Positions 43,257 to 52,933 of a stretch of 64,000 bases of DNA are shown in pieces. Under the pieces are notes generated by a model that saw only the letters and a list, made by a program, of their open reading frames with translations, was not told the DNA's origin and ran no database searches. Numbering within the stretch: the stretch's first letter is position 1; each line of letters opens with the position of its first letter. The position numbers and the translations under genes were made by a program. Origin of the DNA: Candidatus Formimonas warabiya (GTDB taxonomy: Bacteria; Bacillota; Dehalobacteriia; Dehalobacteriales; Dehalobacteriaceae); the NCBI RefSeq assembly GCF_002777255.1, contig NZ_CP017634.1, forward strand, positions 942,903 through 1,006,902, read 5' to 3'.

Positions 43257-43478
43257 TAGGAACGAATATTACTTCAACTGGAGAAGGAACATTTGTTTTT
43301 TTACGAGGTACTAAGGTGACGCCAAGAGATATTGAGTATGTCGAAGAAAAGTTGATGATTGATAAAACATTAACCGGCCAACAAAAGGTAATGGGATTAA
43401 TTGGAAATTAGCTGAGCGGAGTTGGATCAATTAAACGATATTGCTACAAAAACGTTGGCAAAACAGCAAAAAATTAGA
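43256..43478 (+). pseudogene. Decayed YjcQ-like gene remnant
   Basis: Starting at 43256 a frame reads TKVTPRDIEYVEEKLMIDKT then LTGQQKVMGLIGN-stop. This aligns with IKITPIGIRYVEDKLNIDGAS and STGEQKVKGLL of the intact gene at 58616. In another frame just after the stop, ELDQLNDIATKTLAKQQK matches WEQLKDVAARTLAEMAKN. So it is a 5'-truncated, frameshifted copy of that gene, still followed by a terminator (43481). Confidence 0.75.
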
Positions 43479-43480
43479 GG

Positions 43481-43500
43481 GAGTCTTCGGGCTCTTTTTC
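43481..43500 (+). terminator. UUCG-loop terminator
   Basis: GAGTC-TTCG-GGCTC followed by T5. Confidence 0.65.
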
Positions 43501-43623
43501 TTCTGAAAGGCTAGATTCTGACGACTTGCTTATAGTAAAGTGGTGTAGTAGATAACAGAAAATTATATTAAAGAAGGAGATATCTTTCTTGTGGTCGAAG
43601 TTTAAACCTTGAGGTGAGGAGGA

Positions 43624-44202
43624 ATGTTCTCAGAAGATCCTATAAATATATGGTCCTATGTTTATTTCATTCAAGCAGGCTATGAGGGACCAATCAAAAT
43701 TGGTTCATCAAACAATGTAGAGAAAAGGTTAAATAGTTTACAAACTAGTTGCCCTGATAAACTAATGGTTTTACACTTTACCACAGGTGGGCGAGCACTG
43801 GAAAAATATCTCCATAAAAAATTTGAAAAGCATGTTAAACACGGAGAATGGTTTTCTCCTGACCAAGAGATACTAGATTATATTGTTGAAATAAAGCATG
43901 AAGATGAGTTTTATGGCCGACCACTCTCCATCGTTGAATTTGCTTTGAATAATGGTTTTGAACTAAGTAAAGATGATTGGGAAGTTGCAGTATTACTAAC
44001 TAGAGGTGGTATGATAAGCAGTTATAATAATGATCATATAAATTACAAACTAAAATTTTGGAAACTCTTAGATGCTTATTGGGAATATTTAAAACATATC
44101 CCGTCGAAGTTATATCACAAAAGAGAAATCACATGCTTGATTAATGAAGGGTATGGGATCGAGGATAAAGAAATAAAACGAAAGCTATGTATTCCTTTTT
44201 AA
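43624..44202 (+). CDS. GIY-YIG-type (T5orf172/MUG113-like) nuclease protein
   Basis: 192 residues. YVYFIQAGYEGPIKIGSSNN (~12-31) then VEKRLNSLQTSCPDKL and a later LEKYLHKKF ... HGEWF are the T5orf172 version of the GIY-YIG fold. The C-terminal half is AT-rich and unrecognised. GAGGTGAGGAGG precedes the ATG. Often a free-standing or regulator-linked nuclease in phages. Confidence 0.8.
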   Translation: MFSEDPINIWSYVYFIQAGYEGPIKIGSSNNVEKRLNSLQTSCPDKLMVLHFTTGGRALEKYLHKKFEKHVKHGEWFSPDQEILDYIVEIKHEDEFYGRPLSIVEFALNNGFELSKDDWEVAVLLTRGGMISSYNNDHINYKLKFWKLLDAYWEYLKHIPSKLYHKREITCLINEGYGIEDKEIKRKLCIPF

Positions 44203-44208
44203 CTTGTT

Positions 44209-44235
44209 AACACCTTAGTGATAAGGTGTTTATTT
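44209..44235 (+). terminator. Terminator after GIY-YIG gene
   Basis: AACACCTTA-GTGA-TAAGGTGTT with T-rich tail. Confidence 0.85.
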
Positions 44236-44288
44236 ATTTCAACCCTTATCAAAACAAACTTAATACCCTGGGGGGTGGGTGATATGTA

Positions 44289-44668
44289 GTGGCACGTGAG
44301 CGAAATCCCAATAGAGAAAAGGCCAAAGAACTATGGACAGAACACCACGGAAATATTACAAACCGTAAAATTGCCGAACTTCTCGGGGAAAATGAAAAGG
44401 TAGTGGCCGTCTGGAAGCAGCGGGACAAATGGAATGTTGTACAACAAAAAAAAGAATGTTGTACAACAAAGAAACGCGGAGCCCCAAAAGGGAATAAAAA
44501 TGCCAAGGATAACAAGGGCGGTGCTGCACCGGAGAAAAATAAGAACGCTGAAAAGCATGGTTTCTTCTCTAAGATCTTTCCTGACGATCCGGAGACGATG
44601 GATATCATTAATTCCATTGAGTTTAAAAGCCCTATTGATATTCTCTGGGAGAACATAGTTATACAATA
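44289..44668 (+). pseudogene. Terminase small subunit, 3' part lost at IS copy 2
   Basis: About 126 residues from a GTG start: REKAKELWTEHHGNITNRKI then an HTH (AELLGENEKVVAVWKQRDKW), GAPKGNKNAKDN, and FKSPIDILWENIVIQY, the order of PBSX-type small terminases (normally ~230+ residues). The frame enters the IS at 44669 and stops at 44702. Small terminase recognises the packaging site; this copy lacks its C-terminal oligomer/portal region. Confidence 0.85.
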
Positions 44669-44974
44669 TATGGTGGACTACTTTGTCAAGACAATTTTTT
44701 GACCCTGTTTAAGGTGTATTCACACCACCTTTCGCTCCTTGATAATTGTATATAATTGTAAGTTTATTTAAAAACGTATTGGTAATTCCGTTAATTATTT
44801 CCACTGGATTAGATATTATGTCAAGGGTCGGCTTTGCCGACAGCGAAGCTGCTTGCCCTTGACATGTTGATCAGCAAGACCCTTTTGTTTCCGGTCTGTT
44901 CATAACAGACCGGTTGCCTCCCGGCGAGGGCGGGGTGGTTTGGAGGGGCAGAGCCCTTCCAGGGTTTTAAGAAG

Positions 44975-45859
44975 TCATTTTTTAAAGTAAACTTCTGCCG
45001 GAGTAAGTTCCTTCAATGCTTGGTGTGGCCGGTATGTGTTGTAGCTTTCAAGATATCTTCCAATACCATACCTGGCTTCTCTAGGGCTTGCATAATCATT
45101 AATATATATTTCTTGGTACTTAACAGATCTCCATAATCGTTCTGTGAAAATGTTATCTAATGCCCGGCCTCTTCCGTCCATGCTAATTTGGATGCTACTA
45201 TTTATCAGCGTATCTATATATCGTCTGGATGTAAATTGGCTACCCTGATCGCTATTGGCAATTACAGGTTTTCCGATTTTTAGACCTGCTTCCAATGCGG
45301 AAAGAACAAAATCAACTTCAAGGTTATCACTTAATTCCCATGAAACCACGTAACGTGAATACCAGTCCAGAAATGCTACAAGGTAAAGCCAGCCGCGTCG
45401 TAAGCGGACATAGGTAATATCAGTTCCCCAAATATGGTTTGGATAACTGGCGGTAATATTTCTAAGTAGGTATGGATAAACCTTATGTTCATGGTTTCTT
45501 TTGCTGAGGTTAGGACCAGGATGTATTGCAACCAAGCCCATTTCACGCATATATTTTTGAACCGTTGACCGACTAACCAAGTGTCCCTCTCGTTTTAAGA
45601 CCGTCGTAATACTTCTCGAACCGAAATAGGGTGATTTAGTATAAATTTCGTCAATGGCATGCTTAAGCCGAATTTCCTCTTCTGATGGTGGAACTGGTTT
45701 ATAGTAAAGACTGCTCCGATTGAGAGAAAGCATTTGAGCTTGCACAAAAACGGACATTTCGGGATCGTCAAAATCTACAAGGGCAATCCGTTCACTTCTT
45801 GGCAGGGTCGATCCCAGATTTTTTTTTAAGCCAATTGAATTGGGCGGTGACCTCTCCAA
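44975..45859 (-). CDS. IS3-family transposase OrfB (copy 2)
   Basis: 294 residues, identical to the copy 1 OrfB, with the same D-D-E residues (GTDITYV, NSDQGSQF, FTERLW). Identity of the two copies suggests recent transposition or gene conversion. Confidence 0.92.
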   Translation of the reverse strand: MERSPPNSIGLKKNLGSTLPRSERIALVDFDDPEMSVFVQAQMLSLNRSSLYYKPVPPSEEEIRLKHAIDEIYTKSPYFGSRSITTVLKREGHLVSRSTVQKYMREMGLVAIHPGPNLSKRNHEHKVYPYLLRNITASYPNHIWGTDITYVRLRRGWLYLVAFLDWYSRYVVSWELSDNLEVDFVLSALEAGLKIGKPVIANSDQGSQFTSRRYIDTLINSSIQISMDGRGRALDNIFTERLWRSVKYQEIYINDYASPREARYGIGRYLESYNTYRPHQALKELTPAEVYFKK

Positions 45860-46088
45860 GCTGGGTATACAGATCTTGCACTTGCTTTTTTAGATCTTCT
45901 TTTTCGTCATCCTTCCTGCGTCCATCTGCAAGTATCTGAGGGAGCCCTTCAATTGCTTCTTTCTTCCAACTAGACAGCTGATTTGGATGTACTTCATATT
46001 CGGCAGCAAGCTGGGATATGGATTTTTCTTCCTTTAGAATTTCCAGTACAACCTTGGCTTTAAATTCTCCTGTAAATGTTTTTCGCAT
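45792..46088 (-). CDS. IS3-family transposase OrfA (copy 2)
   Basis: 98 residues, identical to copy 1 OrfA; the A9 tract in the overlap with OrfB is also preserved, so the frame relation is not a one-off sequencing error. Confidence 0.92.
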   Translation of the reverse strand: MRKTFTGEFKAKVVLEILKEEKSISQLAAEYEVHPNQLSSWKKEAIEGLPQILADGRRKDDEKEDLKKQVQDLYTQLGEVTAQFNWLKKKSGIDPAKK

Positions 46089-46147
46089 ACCTCATTATAC
46101 ACTTTAAATCAGGCTGTTTTGTTGTCTAGTTTTCTTAGTCCATTATA

Positions 46148-47329
46148 AAGCAGCAGCTCTATGATGTCCTTTGGGCGGAAATATCTAAATGGTTAAGTTC
46201 TTCAAAAATAAAGAACTTGCTTAAGTGGACCAAAACCCGGGTGTATATGGTTGGACATGAAGATCGATGGTTCGCTACGGCCAGGACAGCCACCCGACCT
46301 GAAAACATGCAGGGCTTCCATGAAGATTACATGCTTCTTATCGTGGATGAAGCATCAGGGGTTGCGGATCCAATCCTGGAGCCCATACTCGGTACCTTGA
46401 CCGGTTATGAAAACAAGCTCTTAATGTGCGGAAACCCTACGAAGATCAGCGGGGTTTTTTATGATTCACACAATAAGGACCGGGACCTCTATAAGACCCA
46501 TAAAGTATCTAGTTTAGACAGCAAACGGACCAGCAAGGAAAACATTGAGATGCTGATCCGGAAATATGGGAGAGATAGTGATGTAGTCCGGGTCCGTGTT
46601 TATGGCGAGTTTCCAAAAACTGAACCGGATACCTTGATTGCCCTTGAAGTTGTGGAGCTGGCGGCCAAGACCAGCAAAGTTAATCCGACGGGCAGTATTC
46701 TTCACCTGGGTGTGGACGTTGCCCGGTTTGGAGACGATGAGACGGTCATTGCCCCTCGTATAGGGGGGAAGGTCTTCCCCCTGCACGGTTACAATAAGCA
46801 GGATACGATGAAAACAGCCGGATGGGTGCTCAATATTGCCCGGTCTTTTCGAGAGCAAAGACCGGATATCTGGATGGTGGTAATCAAAGTTGACGATACC
46901 GGTGTTGGTGGAGGGGTAACCGATAGGCTGAATGAAGTAATTCTGGAAGATGGATTACCGTATATAGTTGTTCCTGTTAACAATGGCGGTAAGTCCGATG
47001 ATGAAGAAGGTCACTTTGAGAACAAAGGAACTGAATCCTGGGTTGTAGTCAAAGAAATCCTGCAGCAGAACTTCTCAAACTTTGTGCAGGGTCAAGAAGC
47101 TCTGGTTGAACTGCCCAATGATGAAAAACTTATCAGCCAGCTGACCACAAGAAAATATCGGATGACCAGCAAAGGCCGGATTGCACTGGAGCGAAAAGAA
47201 GACATGAAGAAGCGGGGGCTGCCGTCCCCGGACCGGGCAGATGCGGTGGTATTATCGTTTATCGAAAGTGTAGTTGTCCCCCTAGACGAAATTAATAACG
47301 ATTCGGCTTATGACAATGAAATTGAGTAG
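46148..47329 (+). pseudogene. Terminase large subunit, N-terminal ATPase part lost
   Basis: About 393 residues remain in frame from the IS edge. KQQLYDVLWAEISKWL follows where intact proteins have the adenine-motif region; Walker B is LLIVDEAS, coupling motif GNPT, and the RNaseH-like nuclease has GVDVARFGDDETV, DDTGVGGGV and PDRADAVV. The ~100+ residues with Walker A are absent. A Met at 46217 could start a shorter product, but it would lack ATPase function. Confidence 0.9.
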
Positions 47330-48817
47330 GTGAGAAATGTGAACCCATTAAAGCCTTTAGCCCAGAAAGTATTGAAAGATGACTTAAGTGTTATGCAGGA
47401 GAGTATTTCGAAGCTCTCTGAAGCCGTTTCCTCCCTTCAGATTGAAGAAAGAGGATGGATCAACGTATCTCAGGGCTTTGTCCCCTGGGAGATCACGGGG
47501 GAACAACGGCAGCATGTTATTGAGAAGGTCCGAGATGCTTTTAAGAAAAATCCTCTTGCCGGCCAGATAGCAGATATCAAGAAATACTTTACGATGGGGC
47601 AAGGCATTGGGTTTAAAGCTGAGGATCCGGATGTCAATGAGGTGCTTAAAAGTTTTTGGAATGATGAATCCAACAAATGGTTCCTGAGGCAAAGCCAGCT
47701 CTCCGATGACTTAGAGGTCGATGGAGAGTTTTTTATTAGGTTTTTCAAAAACGATATAACCGGCCGGGTCCAAGTCCGCTGTATTCCCGCCTGGCAGATT
47801 ACTGACGTTGTAACTGACCAGGAAGATGCAGAGACTCCACTGTGGTACCGGCGGGAATGGGTGGAGCAAAAGTGGGATCCCCAAGCAAAATTATATGCTA
47901 TCGTCAAATACCATATCGGTGTTGAAGCGGACTATATTCCTGCAGATGAGATCCTTCATGTTAAGGTTGGAGCTCCTTTGTACGCGAAGTTCGGGAATTC
48001 CCCTTTATACCGGACGCTGGGGTATTTGAACGCATACAAAGAATGGCTGGAAGATAGGGCCAAGCTCAATAAGGCCCGGGCTGCCTTCGCCTGGAAAAAG
48101 AAGATCAAGAATATGGGTAACAGTGTCGCTACGGCTGTCAACGGAGTTTTAAATACATTGAATAAAGCCTTTAATGGGAACGAAAAGCCGGTTCCGCCGA
48201 AAACCGGGGGTGTGATTGTCGAGAATGACGGTGTGGAGTGGACTGTCGTTAACTCCGACGTAAAGGCAGACAATGCCAGTGAAGACGGCCGTGCCATTAA
48301 ACTAATGATCTGTGCCGGCTCCGGAATCTTCGAACATTACCTGGGTGATGCCAAGGTGGGGAACCTGGCCAGTACCAAAAGTATGGAGCTACCTATGATG
48401 AAGATGTTTGAATGGCGCCAGAAGCTATTTGAGATGGCAGTTTTCCTTCCGATATTCCGACGGGTAATTCGTGCCGCCGTTGAAGCGGGAGCACTCCCTG
48501 AAAAGAGCAAGGTGACCCGGCAGGAAGGTGGAAAACAAATTGAACTGGAGATCGAAACAGACCAGGTGTACATCGATATCGATTTCCCACCGCTGGTTTT
48601 GAAAGAAATCAAAGAGCTTACCGACGCCTTGGTGAAGCAGGTCCAGGAAAGGCTTAAATCCAGGCAGACAGCGGGCATGGAATTAGGTATAGAGGATTGG
48701 GAACAGGAAGTTGCTATGATCCTAGCTGAGGAGGAGGAGCTGAGAAAACGGCAGCGAGAGGATGATACAAATTCCTATCCCCCCTTTAACCCTCCCAAGG
48801 GGGATGAGGAAGAATGA
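47330..48817 (+). CDS. Phage portal protein
   Basis: 495 residues; forms the dodecameric ring at one capsid vertex through which DNA passes. GTG 47330 as drawn; GTG 47339 with AGGTGAG seven bases ahead is the better-placed start. Portal features: FFIRFFKNDITGRVQVRCIP, ADEILHVKVG, and a long C-terminal helical/acidic tail. Follows terminase and overlaps the head morphogenesis gene by four bases. Confidence 0.85.
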   Translation: MRNVNPLKPLAQKVLKDDLSVMQESISKLSEAVSSLQIEERGWINVSQGFVPWEITGEQRQHVIEKVRDAFKKNPLAGQIADIKKYFTMGQGIGFKAEDPDVNEVLKSFWNDESNKWFLRQSQLSDDLEVDGEFFIRFFKNDITGRVQVRCIPAWQITDVVTDQEDAETPLWYRREWVEQKWDPQAKLYAIVKYHIGVEADYIPADEILHVKVGAPLYAKFGNSPLYRTLGYLNAYKEWLEDRAKLNKARAAFAWKKKIKNMGNSVATAVNGVLNTLNKAFNGNEKPVPPKTGGVIVENDGVEWTVVNSDVKADNASEDGRAIKLMICAGSGIFEHYLGDAKVGNLASTKSMELPMMKMFEWRQKLFEMAVFLPIFRRVIRAAVEAGALPEKSKVTRQEGGKQIELEIETDQVYIDIDFPPLVLKEIKELTDALVKQVQERLKSRQTAGMELGIEDWEQEVAMILAEEEELRKRQREDDTNSYPPFNPPKGDEEE

Positions 48818-49671
48818 GCCCTCCGGATCTTGATAAACTGGAAAAGCTCCATGGCAAATTAAACCGTAAATTGGCAGCTTGGGAAAAAAAGAAGTTAAGA
48901 GAGTTGCTTCGCACCTTCGCAGAGACTGAAGTTGAGATCAAAGCGCTTCTGGTAACGGCCGAGGGATGGGAAAAGACGCGGTTAGAATCATTACTCGCGG
49001 AAATTGACCGGATAATGGATAACATGGGGCGCGCTGCGGAAATGTGGGTTACCGGCCAGAGCGATGTTCCTCCGGAAAGTCCACTGGCGGGGTTGAGTCA
49101 ATTCCCGGCTCTTTCTGGCGGGAGTGCGGCGTTTGCCTCCTTAGGGGTTACTGGATCATTTACAACGATCCATTTGCCGGTGCTCTCCTATATGCAGGAT
49201 TACCAATTGGGACTCATCCGGAGGATCACCCAGGAAGTTCGGGACCAGATCAAAGAGGAATTGAAGCGAGGATATATCCAGGGTGAAAGCATTCCGGATA
49301 TTGCAAAACGGCTACGGAATACAAAATTGGATAAAGGTGTCTGGCCCAGCGTAGAAAAAAGGGCCACGGTAATTGCCAGAACCGAGATCCTGAGAGCGTC
49401 CAACCAAGGAGCTCTTCATGTTTACAATCAGTATCAGGTGAAAAGAGTGATATGGTTGACGGCGAAGGACGAAAGGGTATGCAAAGTTTGCGGGCCATTG
49501 CATAAGAAGATATTCCCTATTGATCAAATTCCTTTCGGAGGACCTCCCGCTCATCCAAGGTGCCGATGCTTTATTGTCCCTCATATTGTCACTACGGAAG
49601 AAGAGGGCCGAGCAGGAGATCAAAAGGCAAAAGAAAACGTGAAATGGTGGAAAGAGAAACAGGCTGCTTAA
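48814..49671 (+). CDS. Phage head morphogenesis protein (Mu F/SPP1 gp7-like)
   Basis: 285 residues. The C-terminal domain has RATVIARTEILRASNQGAL and VIWLTAKDERVCKVCGPLHKK ... PAHPRCRCFIVP, the Mu F/SPP1 gp7 signature. Minor head protein involved in capsid assembly and DNA ejection. The N-terminal ~100 residues are coiled-coil. Confidence 0.9.
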   Translation: MSPPDLDKLEKLHGKLNRKLAAWEKKKLRELLRTFAETEVEIKALLVTAEGWEKTRLESLLAEIDRIMDNMGRAAEMWVTGQSDVPPESPLAGLSQFPALSGGSAAFASLGVTGSFTTIHLPVLSYMQDYQLGLIRRITQEVRDQIKEELKRGYIQGESIPDIAKRLRNTKLDKGVWPSVEKRATVIARTEILRASNQGALHVYNQYQVKRVIWLTAKDERVCKVCGPLHKKIFPIDQIPFGGPPAHPRCRCFIVPHIVTTEEEGRAGDQKAKENVKWWKEKQAA

Positions 49672-49776
49672 TGGCCTGCTTTTTTGAAAGGATGTGATAT
49701 TTATGGGACTCAGGTGTCGATGCCCTACTGGAAACCAGACATAGTTGAAAATATAGAAGTACCGTAAGGACGGTGA

Positions 49777-51234
49777 TTGTTCATGCCCGTAAAAAACATT
49801 GATAAAGCCCTAGCTGAAATAACGGCACTGTTAGAGGGTAGTAAAATTGAGTTGCCTGAGGCTCTAATAGAAGTAATGAGTTTTGACAAACTTGAACAGA
49901 AGATTAGGGATTTAATAGATCCCCGAGATTCAAACGGAAACCGCACCTGGCGATATTCAATCCGTGATACATACCCTGGCTTTGCTGTGGTCAAGGATAC
50001 GGAAGCCGATAAGATTTATCGGGTTGATTATACGGTTGATGCCAATGATAACGTGACAATAGGTCAGTGGCAGGAAGCTGAATATGTCTTGCAAATTAAA
50101 CCCGGGGGAAGCATTGGCCCGGCCCCATCGGTCACGGTGGTGACTGAAAGCGCATCAGTTCAGGAAATAGATTTCAGTGAACTGACACCAATCGTTGAAG
50201 CTCAAGCAAATGGAGAAGGGATGGCATTCCGGGTAACGGTTTTAAAACCGGGTTGGAATGTTGGCCTAAATGGGCGGCCGGGTGATAAGTATTATACCCG
50301 GGAGGCTTGCGGGACCCTGGTATCATTATTAGCCGGTGCCAAAGCCTATGCCGATCATCCTACTCGGGCAGAGGATAACTTGCGGCCGGAACGGAGCATT
50401 CGGGATTTGGTGGGGTGGTATTCGGATCCAAGGCAAGAAACAGACGGCAGGACAACCGCAATTTTTAACCTGTTTGAAAGTGCTGTTTGGCTGAAAGATA
50501 TTCTTAAGGTGATTGCTTCCGGAAAGGCTCCCAAAAATTTAGCCGGGATTAGTATTAATGGTTTCGGCTCCACTAAAATAGGAGCCGCAGAGGGCAGGGC
50601 CGGGAAGATTGTTGAGTCTATAAAGATTTTGCGCAGCGCTGATGTTGTCACTGAAGCAAGTGCCGGCGGGGAATTTGAACAGTTAGTAGCAAGTGCAAGA
50701 AATTTAGAAAAAGGAGAGGATATTGTGGATTGGAGTAAAATCACATTGGATGAGATCCGTCAAAATAGACCTGACCTGGTTCAGACCATCGGCCAGGAAA
50801 GGCTGACTGAGGCCAAAACAGATTTCCAAAAGGATCTCGAAGCCATCAGGGAAAGTGTCACGGTAGTGAGCGGTGAGAATAAGAAACTCCGCGATGAACT
50901 GGCAGCAGAACGGATTAAGGTTAGTATCAAAGGAAAAATCACCGATTTACTCCGGGAAAGCAAGCTGCCCGAAATCTCCCAAAAGAGATTAGCGACCGTA
51001 TTGGAAACCCGGGATTACACCAAAGAGGGTGTCCTTGATGAAACTGCCCTCAAGGAAGCCGTTACTGCGGCTGTTACAGAGGAGAGGGAATACCTGACTA
51101 AGTTAACCGAGTCCGGAAGAGTAGTCGGGATGGGTGCCGGTGGAGACCAGGGAACCCCCGGGGACCGGCTCCAGGAAGTGCAAAACAAATTTGATAATAT
51201 GTTCGGTGTGGCCATGCCCACTGAACAGAAGTAA
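49777..51234 (+). CDS. Capsid maturation protease-scaffold fusion
   Basis: 485 residues. The N-terminal ~125 are unrecognised; ~150-290 is protease-like (YYTREACGTL..GAKAYADHPTRAEDNLRPERSIRDLVG in parts), with His/Ser candidates. The C-terminal ~170 is a scaffold-like coiled coil (FQKDLEAIRESVTVVSGENKKLRDEL) ending GVAMPTEQK. TTG 49777 is six bases after AAGGA; ATG 49783 is possible. Confidence 0.7.
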   Translation: MFMPVKNIDKALAEITALLEGSKIELPEALIEVMSFDKLEQKIRDLIDPRDSNGNRTWRYSIRDTYPGFAVVKDTEADKIYRVDYTVDANDNVTIGQWQEAEYVLQIKPGGSIGPAPSVTVVTESASVQEIDFSELTPIVEAQANGEGMAFRVTVLKPGWNVGLNGRPGDKYYTREACGTLVSLLAGAKAYADHPTRAEDNLRPERSIRDLVGWYSDPRQETDGRTTAIFNLFESAVWLKDILKVIASGKAPKNLAGISINGFGSTKIGAAEGRAGKIVESIKILRSADVVTEASAGGEFEQLVASARNLEKGEDIVDWSKITLDEIRQNRPDLVQTIGQERLTEAKTDFQKDLEAIRESVTVVSGENKKLRDELAAERIKVSIKGKITDLLRESKLPEISQKRLATVLETRDYTKEGVLDETALKEAVTAAVTEEREYLTKLTESGRVVGMGAGGDQGTPGDRLQEVQNKFDNMFGVAMPTEQK

Positions 51235-51248
51235 GGAGGAGATGGATC

Positions 51249-51590
51249 ATGGCAAAAAATTTCGTGCAAGAAGGGCGCCGGCTTTTCTTAACTGCTGGGT
51301 CCGGTGTTAAATCCGGAGATCCCGTTGCAGTCGGGCAAATCGCCGGTGTCGCAGTAGCAGACGTTGACAGCAATAATCAAACCACCGTTGATACGGAAGG
51401 GGTTTACAAACTGTCTGTCAAGGGCATTGATGGCAGCGGGAATAGTGCTGTGGCTATAGGGGATGCCATCTATTTTGTTTCTGGCGACACACCTAAGTTG
51501 AGCAAAAAGGCTACCGGAGTCTTATTCGGGTATTCCTTGGGAACTGTCGATTCCGGAGCTACCGCGATCATTCCAGTTAAACTTAAATAA
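51249..51590 (+). CDS. DUF2190 capsid decoration/stabilising protein
   Basis: 113 residues: FVQEGRRLFLTAGSGVKSGDPVAVGQIAGVA ... VGDAIYF-type turns and IPVKLK end are typical DUF2190, small beta proteins placed between scaffold and major capsid genes. GGAGGAG before the ATG. Confidence 0.85.
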   Translation: MAKNFVQEGRRLFLTAGSGVKSGDPVAVGQIAGVAVADVDSNNQTTVDTEGVYKLSVKGIDGSGNSAVAIGDAIYFVSGDTPKLSKKATGVLFGYSLGTVDSGATAIIPVKLK

Positions 51591-51605
51591 GAAAGTGAGG
51601 GGATA

Positions 51606-52640
51606 ATGGTGTTTGAGAAATTAACCGAAAGCCAACAGGCGAAACTCAATGAAGCCATTGAATTAGGCAGTATCAGACGTGTTTATGAAGTACTGGTTGA
51701 AGCGGCCAGTACTTCTGATTTTCCATACCTACTGGCCAATACAATGGGAAAGGTGCTGCAGCGTGCTTATCAGGCTGTGCCGGATCAATGGCGCCGGCTT
51801 GTAAACATTGCAACGCTGCCCGATTTTAAGGATAAGACAATCCTCCGGGTATCTGAAGCGGACGATCTCGAAGAAATTAAGGGAGAACTGGGCGAATACA
51901 AGGACAGCACCCTAGAAGAAAGCAAAGAGACGTATCAGTTGTCCATCTTTGGCCGAACTTTTTCAATTACCTACAAGTCCATTATCAACGATGATATGGA
52001 TGCCATTCGGAAGCAGCCGGACCGCTTTGGAAAAGCAGCCGCCAGGTTATTAAATCAATTGGTATTTGGAATATTGATTAATAACCCGAATATGGGTGAC
52101 GGTAAAGCTTTATTCCATGTGGATCATAAAAATCTTGGGAGTGCAGCTTTAGCTGAAGCTAGCTTAACTGCTGCTATTACAGCCATGCGAAACCAAACGG
52201 ATGACAAGGGCAATAAAATTGTCGTACAGCCCAAGTATTTGCTTGTACCCAACGAGCTGGAATGGACAGCCCGGAAGCTTTTGCAGAGTGCTCAAGTACC
52301 CCAGGCAGGAAATACCAGTGCCTCTTTTGCTCCAAATGATCAGAACGTGCTTCGGGATGTTGGCTTAGAGCCGGTTATTTGCCCATGGTTGACAGATGCA
52401 AATGACTGGTACCTGACTGCGGACCCTGCAACCATTGACACCATTGAAGTCGGTTTCCTCCGTGGAGTAGGGGAGAGTCCCCAATTGTTCCTGAAGTCTC
52501 CCGGGTGGACAACGATCAGTGGCATGGCAGTTGATCCCTTCGGTATGGATGATGAGCCTATCAAGTATAAGGTTCGTCATATTGCAAAGGCAAAAGCAGT
52601 GGATTGGCGTGGAATGTATAAATCTGCGGTATCGAATTAA
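51606..52640 (+). CDS. Major capsid protein (Mu gpT-like)
   Basis: 344 residues. GRTFSITYKSIINDDMDAIRKQPDRFGKAAARLLN (in parts), LLVPNELEWTARKLL and VRHIAKAKAVDWRGMYKS are the gpT-type layout. Forms the head shell. Single gene after DUF2190, as in Mu-like heads on an otherwise siphovirus-like module. Confidence 0.88.
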   Translation: MVFEKLTESQQAKLNEAIELGSIRRVYEVLVEAASTSDFPYLLANTMGKVLQRAYQAVPDQWRRLVNIATLPDFKDKTILRVSEADDLEEIKGELGEYKDSTLEESKETYQLSIFGRTFSITYKSIINDDMDAIRKQPDRFGKAAARLLNQLVFGILINNPNMGDGKALFHVDHKNLGSAALAEASLTAAITAMRNQTDDKGNKIVVQPKYLLVPNELEWTARKLLQSAQVPQAGNTSASFAPNDQNVLRDVGLEPVICPWLTDANDWYLTADPATIDTIEVGFLRGVGESPQLFLKSPGWTTISGMAVDPFGMDDEPIKYKVRHIAKAKAVDWRGMYKSAVSN

Positions 52641-52709
52641 TAAATCCTAAAGGTTCAAAAATAGGGGAGGCATTTTGTCTCCCCTATTTCTAAATAGGAG
52701 GGGATCATT

Positions 52710-52931
52710 ATGGCAGCTATTCAAAAGCCAACCATAGGCAGAATTGTTTTCTTTGTGACCGAAGAGGAGGAAACTCTTCCCGGGATAATCACCAAGGTCA
52801 ACGATGACGGAACTATTAATCTTCGAGTATTTACCAACCAAGAGCACGGTTCGGGAGCAATACTTTTGACCAATGTTCACCAGGGCAAGAAGGAGAAGCA
52901 ATGGAGCTGGCCGGCCAAGGACGGTGAGTAA
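52710..52931 (+). CDS. Small structural-region protein
   Basis: 73 residues: PTIGRIVFFVTEEEETLPGIITKVNDDGTINLRVF and a Trp-rich end. AGGAGGGG ahead of ATG. Common tiny gene after the capsid; function unknown. Confidence 0.65.
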   Translation: MAAIQKPTIGRIVFFVTEEEETLPGIITKVNDDGTINLRVFTNQEHGSGAILLTNVHQGKKEKQWSWPAKDGE

Positions 52932-52933
52932 GC

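Larger units (their letters stand above)
44669..46147 (-). mobile_element. IS3-family insertion sequence, copy 2 (1479 bp, inverted)
   Basis: Same length, ends and gene products as copy 1 but on the opposite strand. Flanking trinucleotides differ (ATA at 44666-44668, AAG at 46148-46150), so no target duplication remains. The phage genes on either side are non-contiguous parts of the terminase operon, which indicates a deletion next to or between IS copies. Confidence 0.92.

Noticed and set aside
19206..46147. Composite transposon formed by the two IS copies
   Set aside because: The DNA between them is ordinary prophage early region in normal order, and the outer flanks carry no shared target duplication.
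49702..49743. 13-residue open frame after the Mu F-like gene
   Set aside because: Has an AAAGGATG ribosome-like site but is too short to support as a gene without conservation data.
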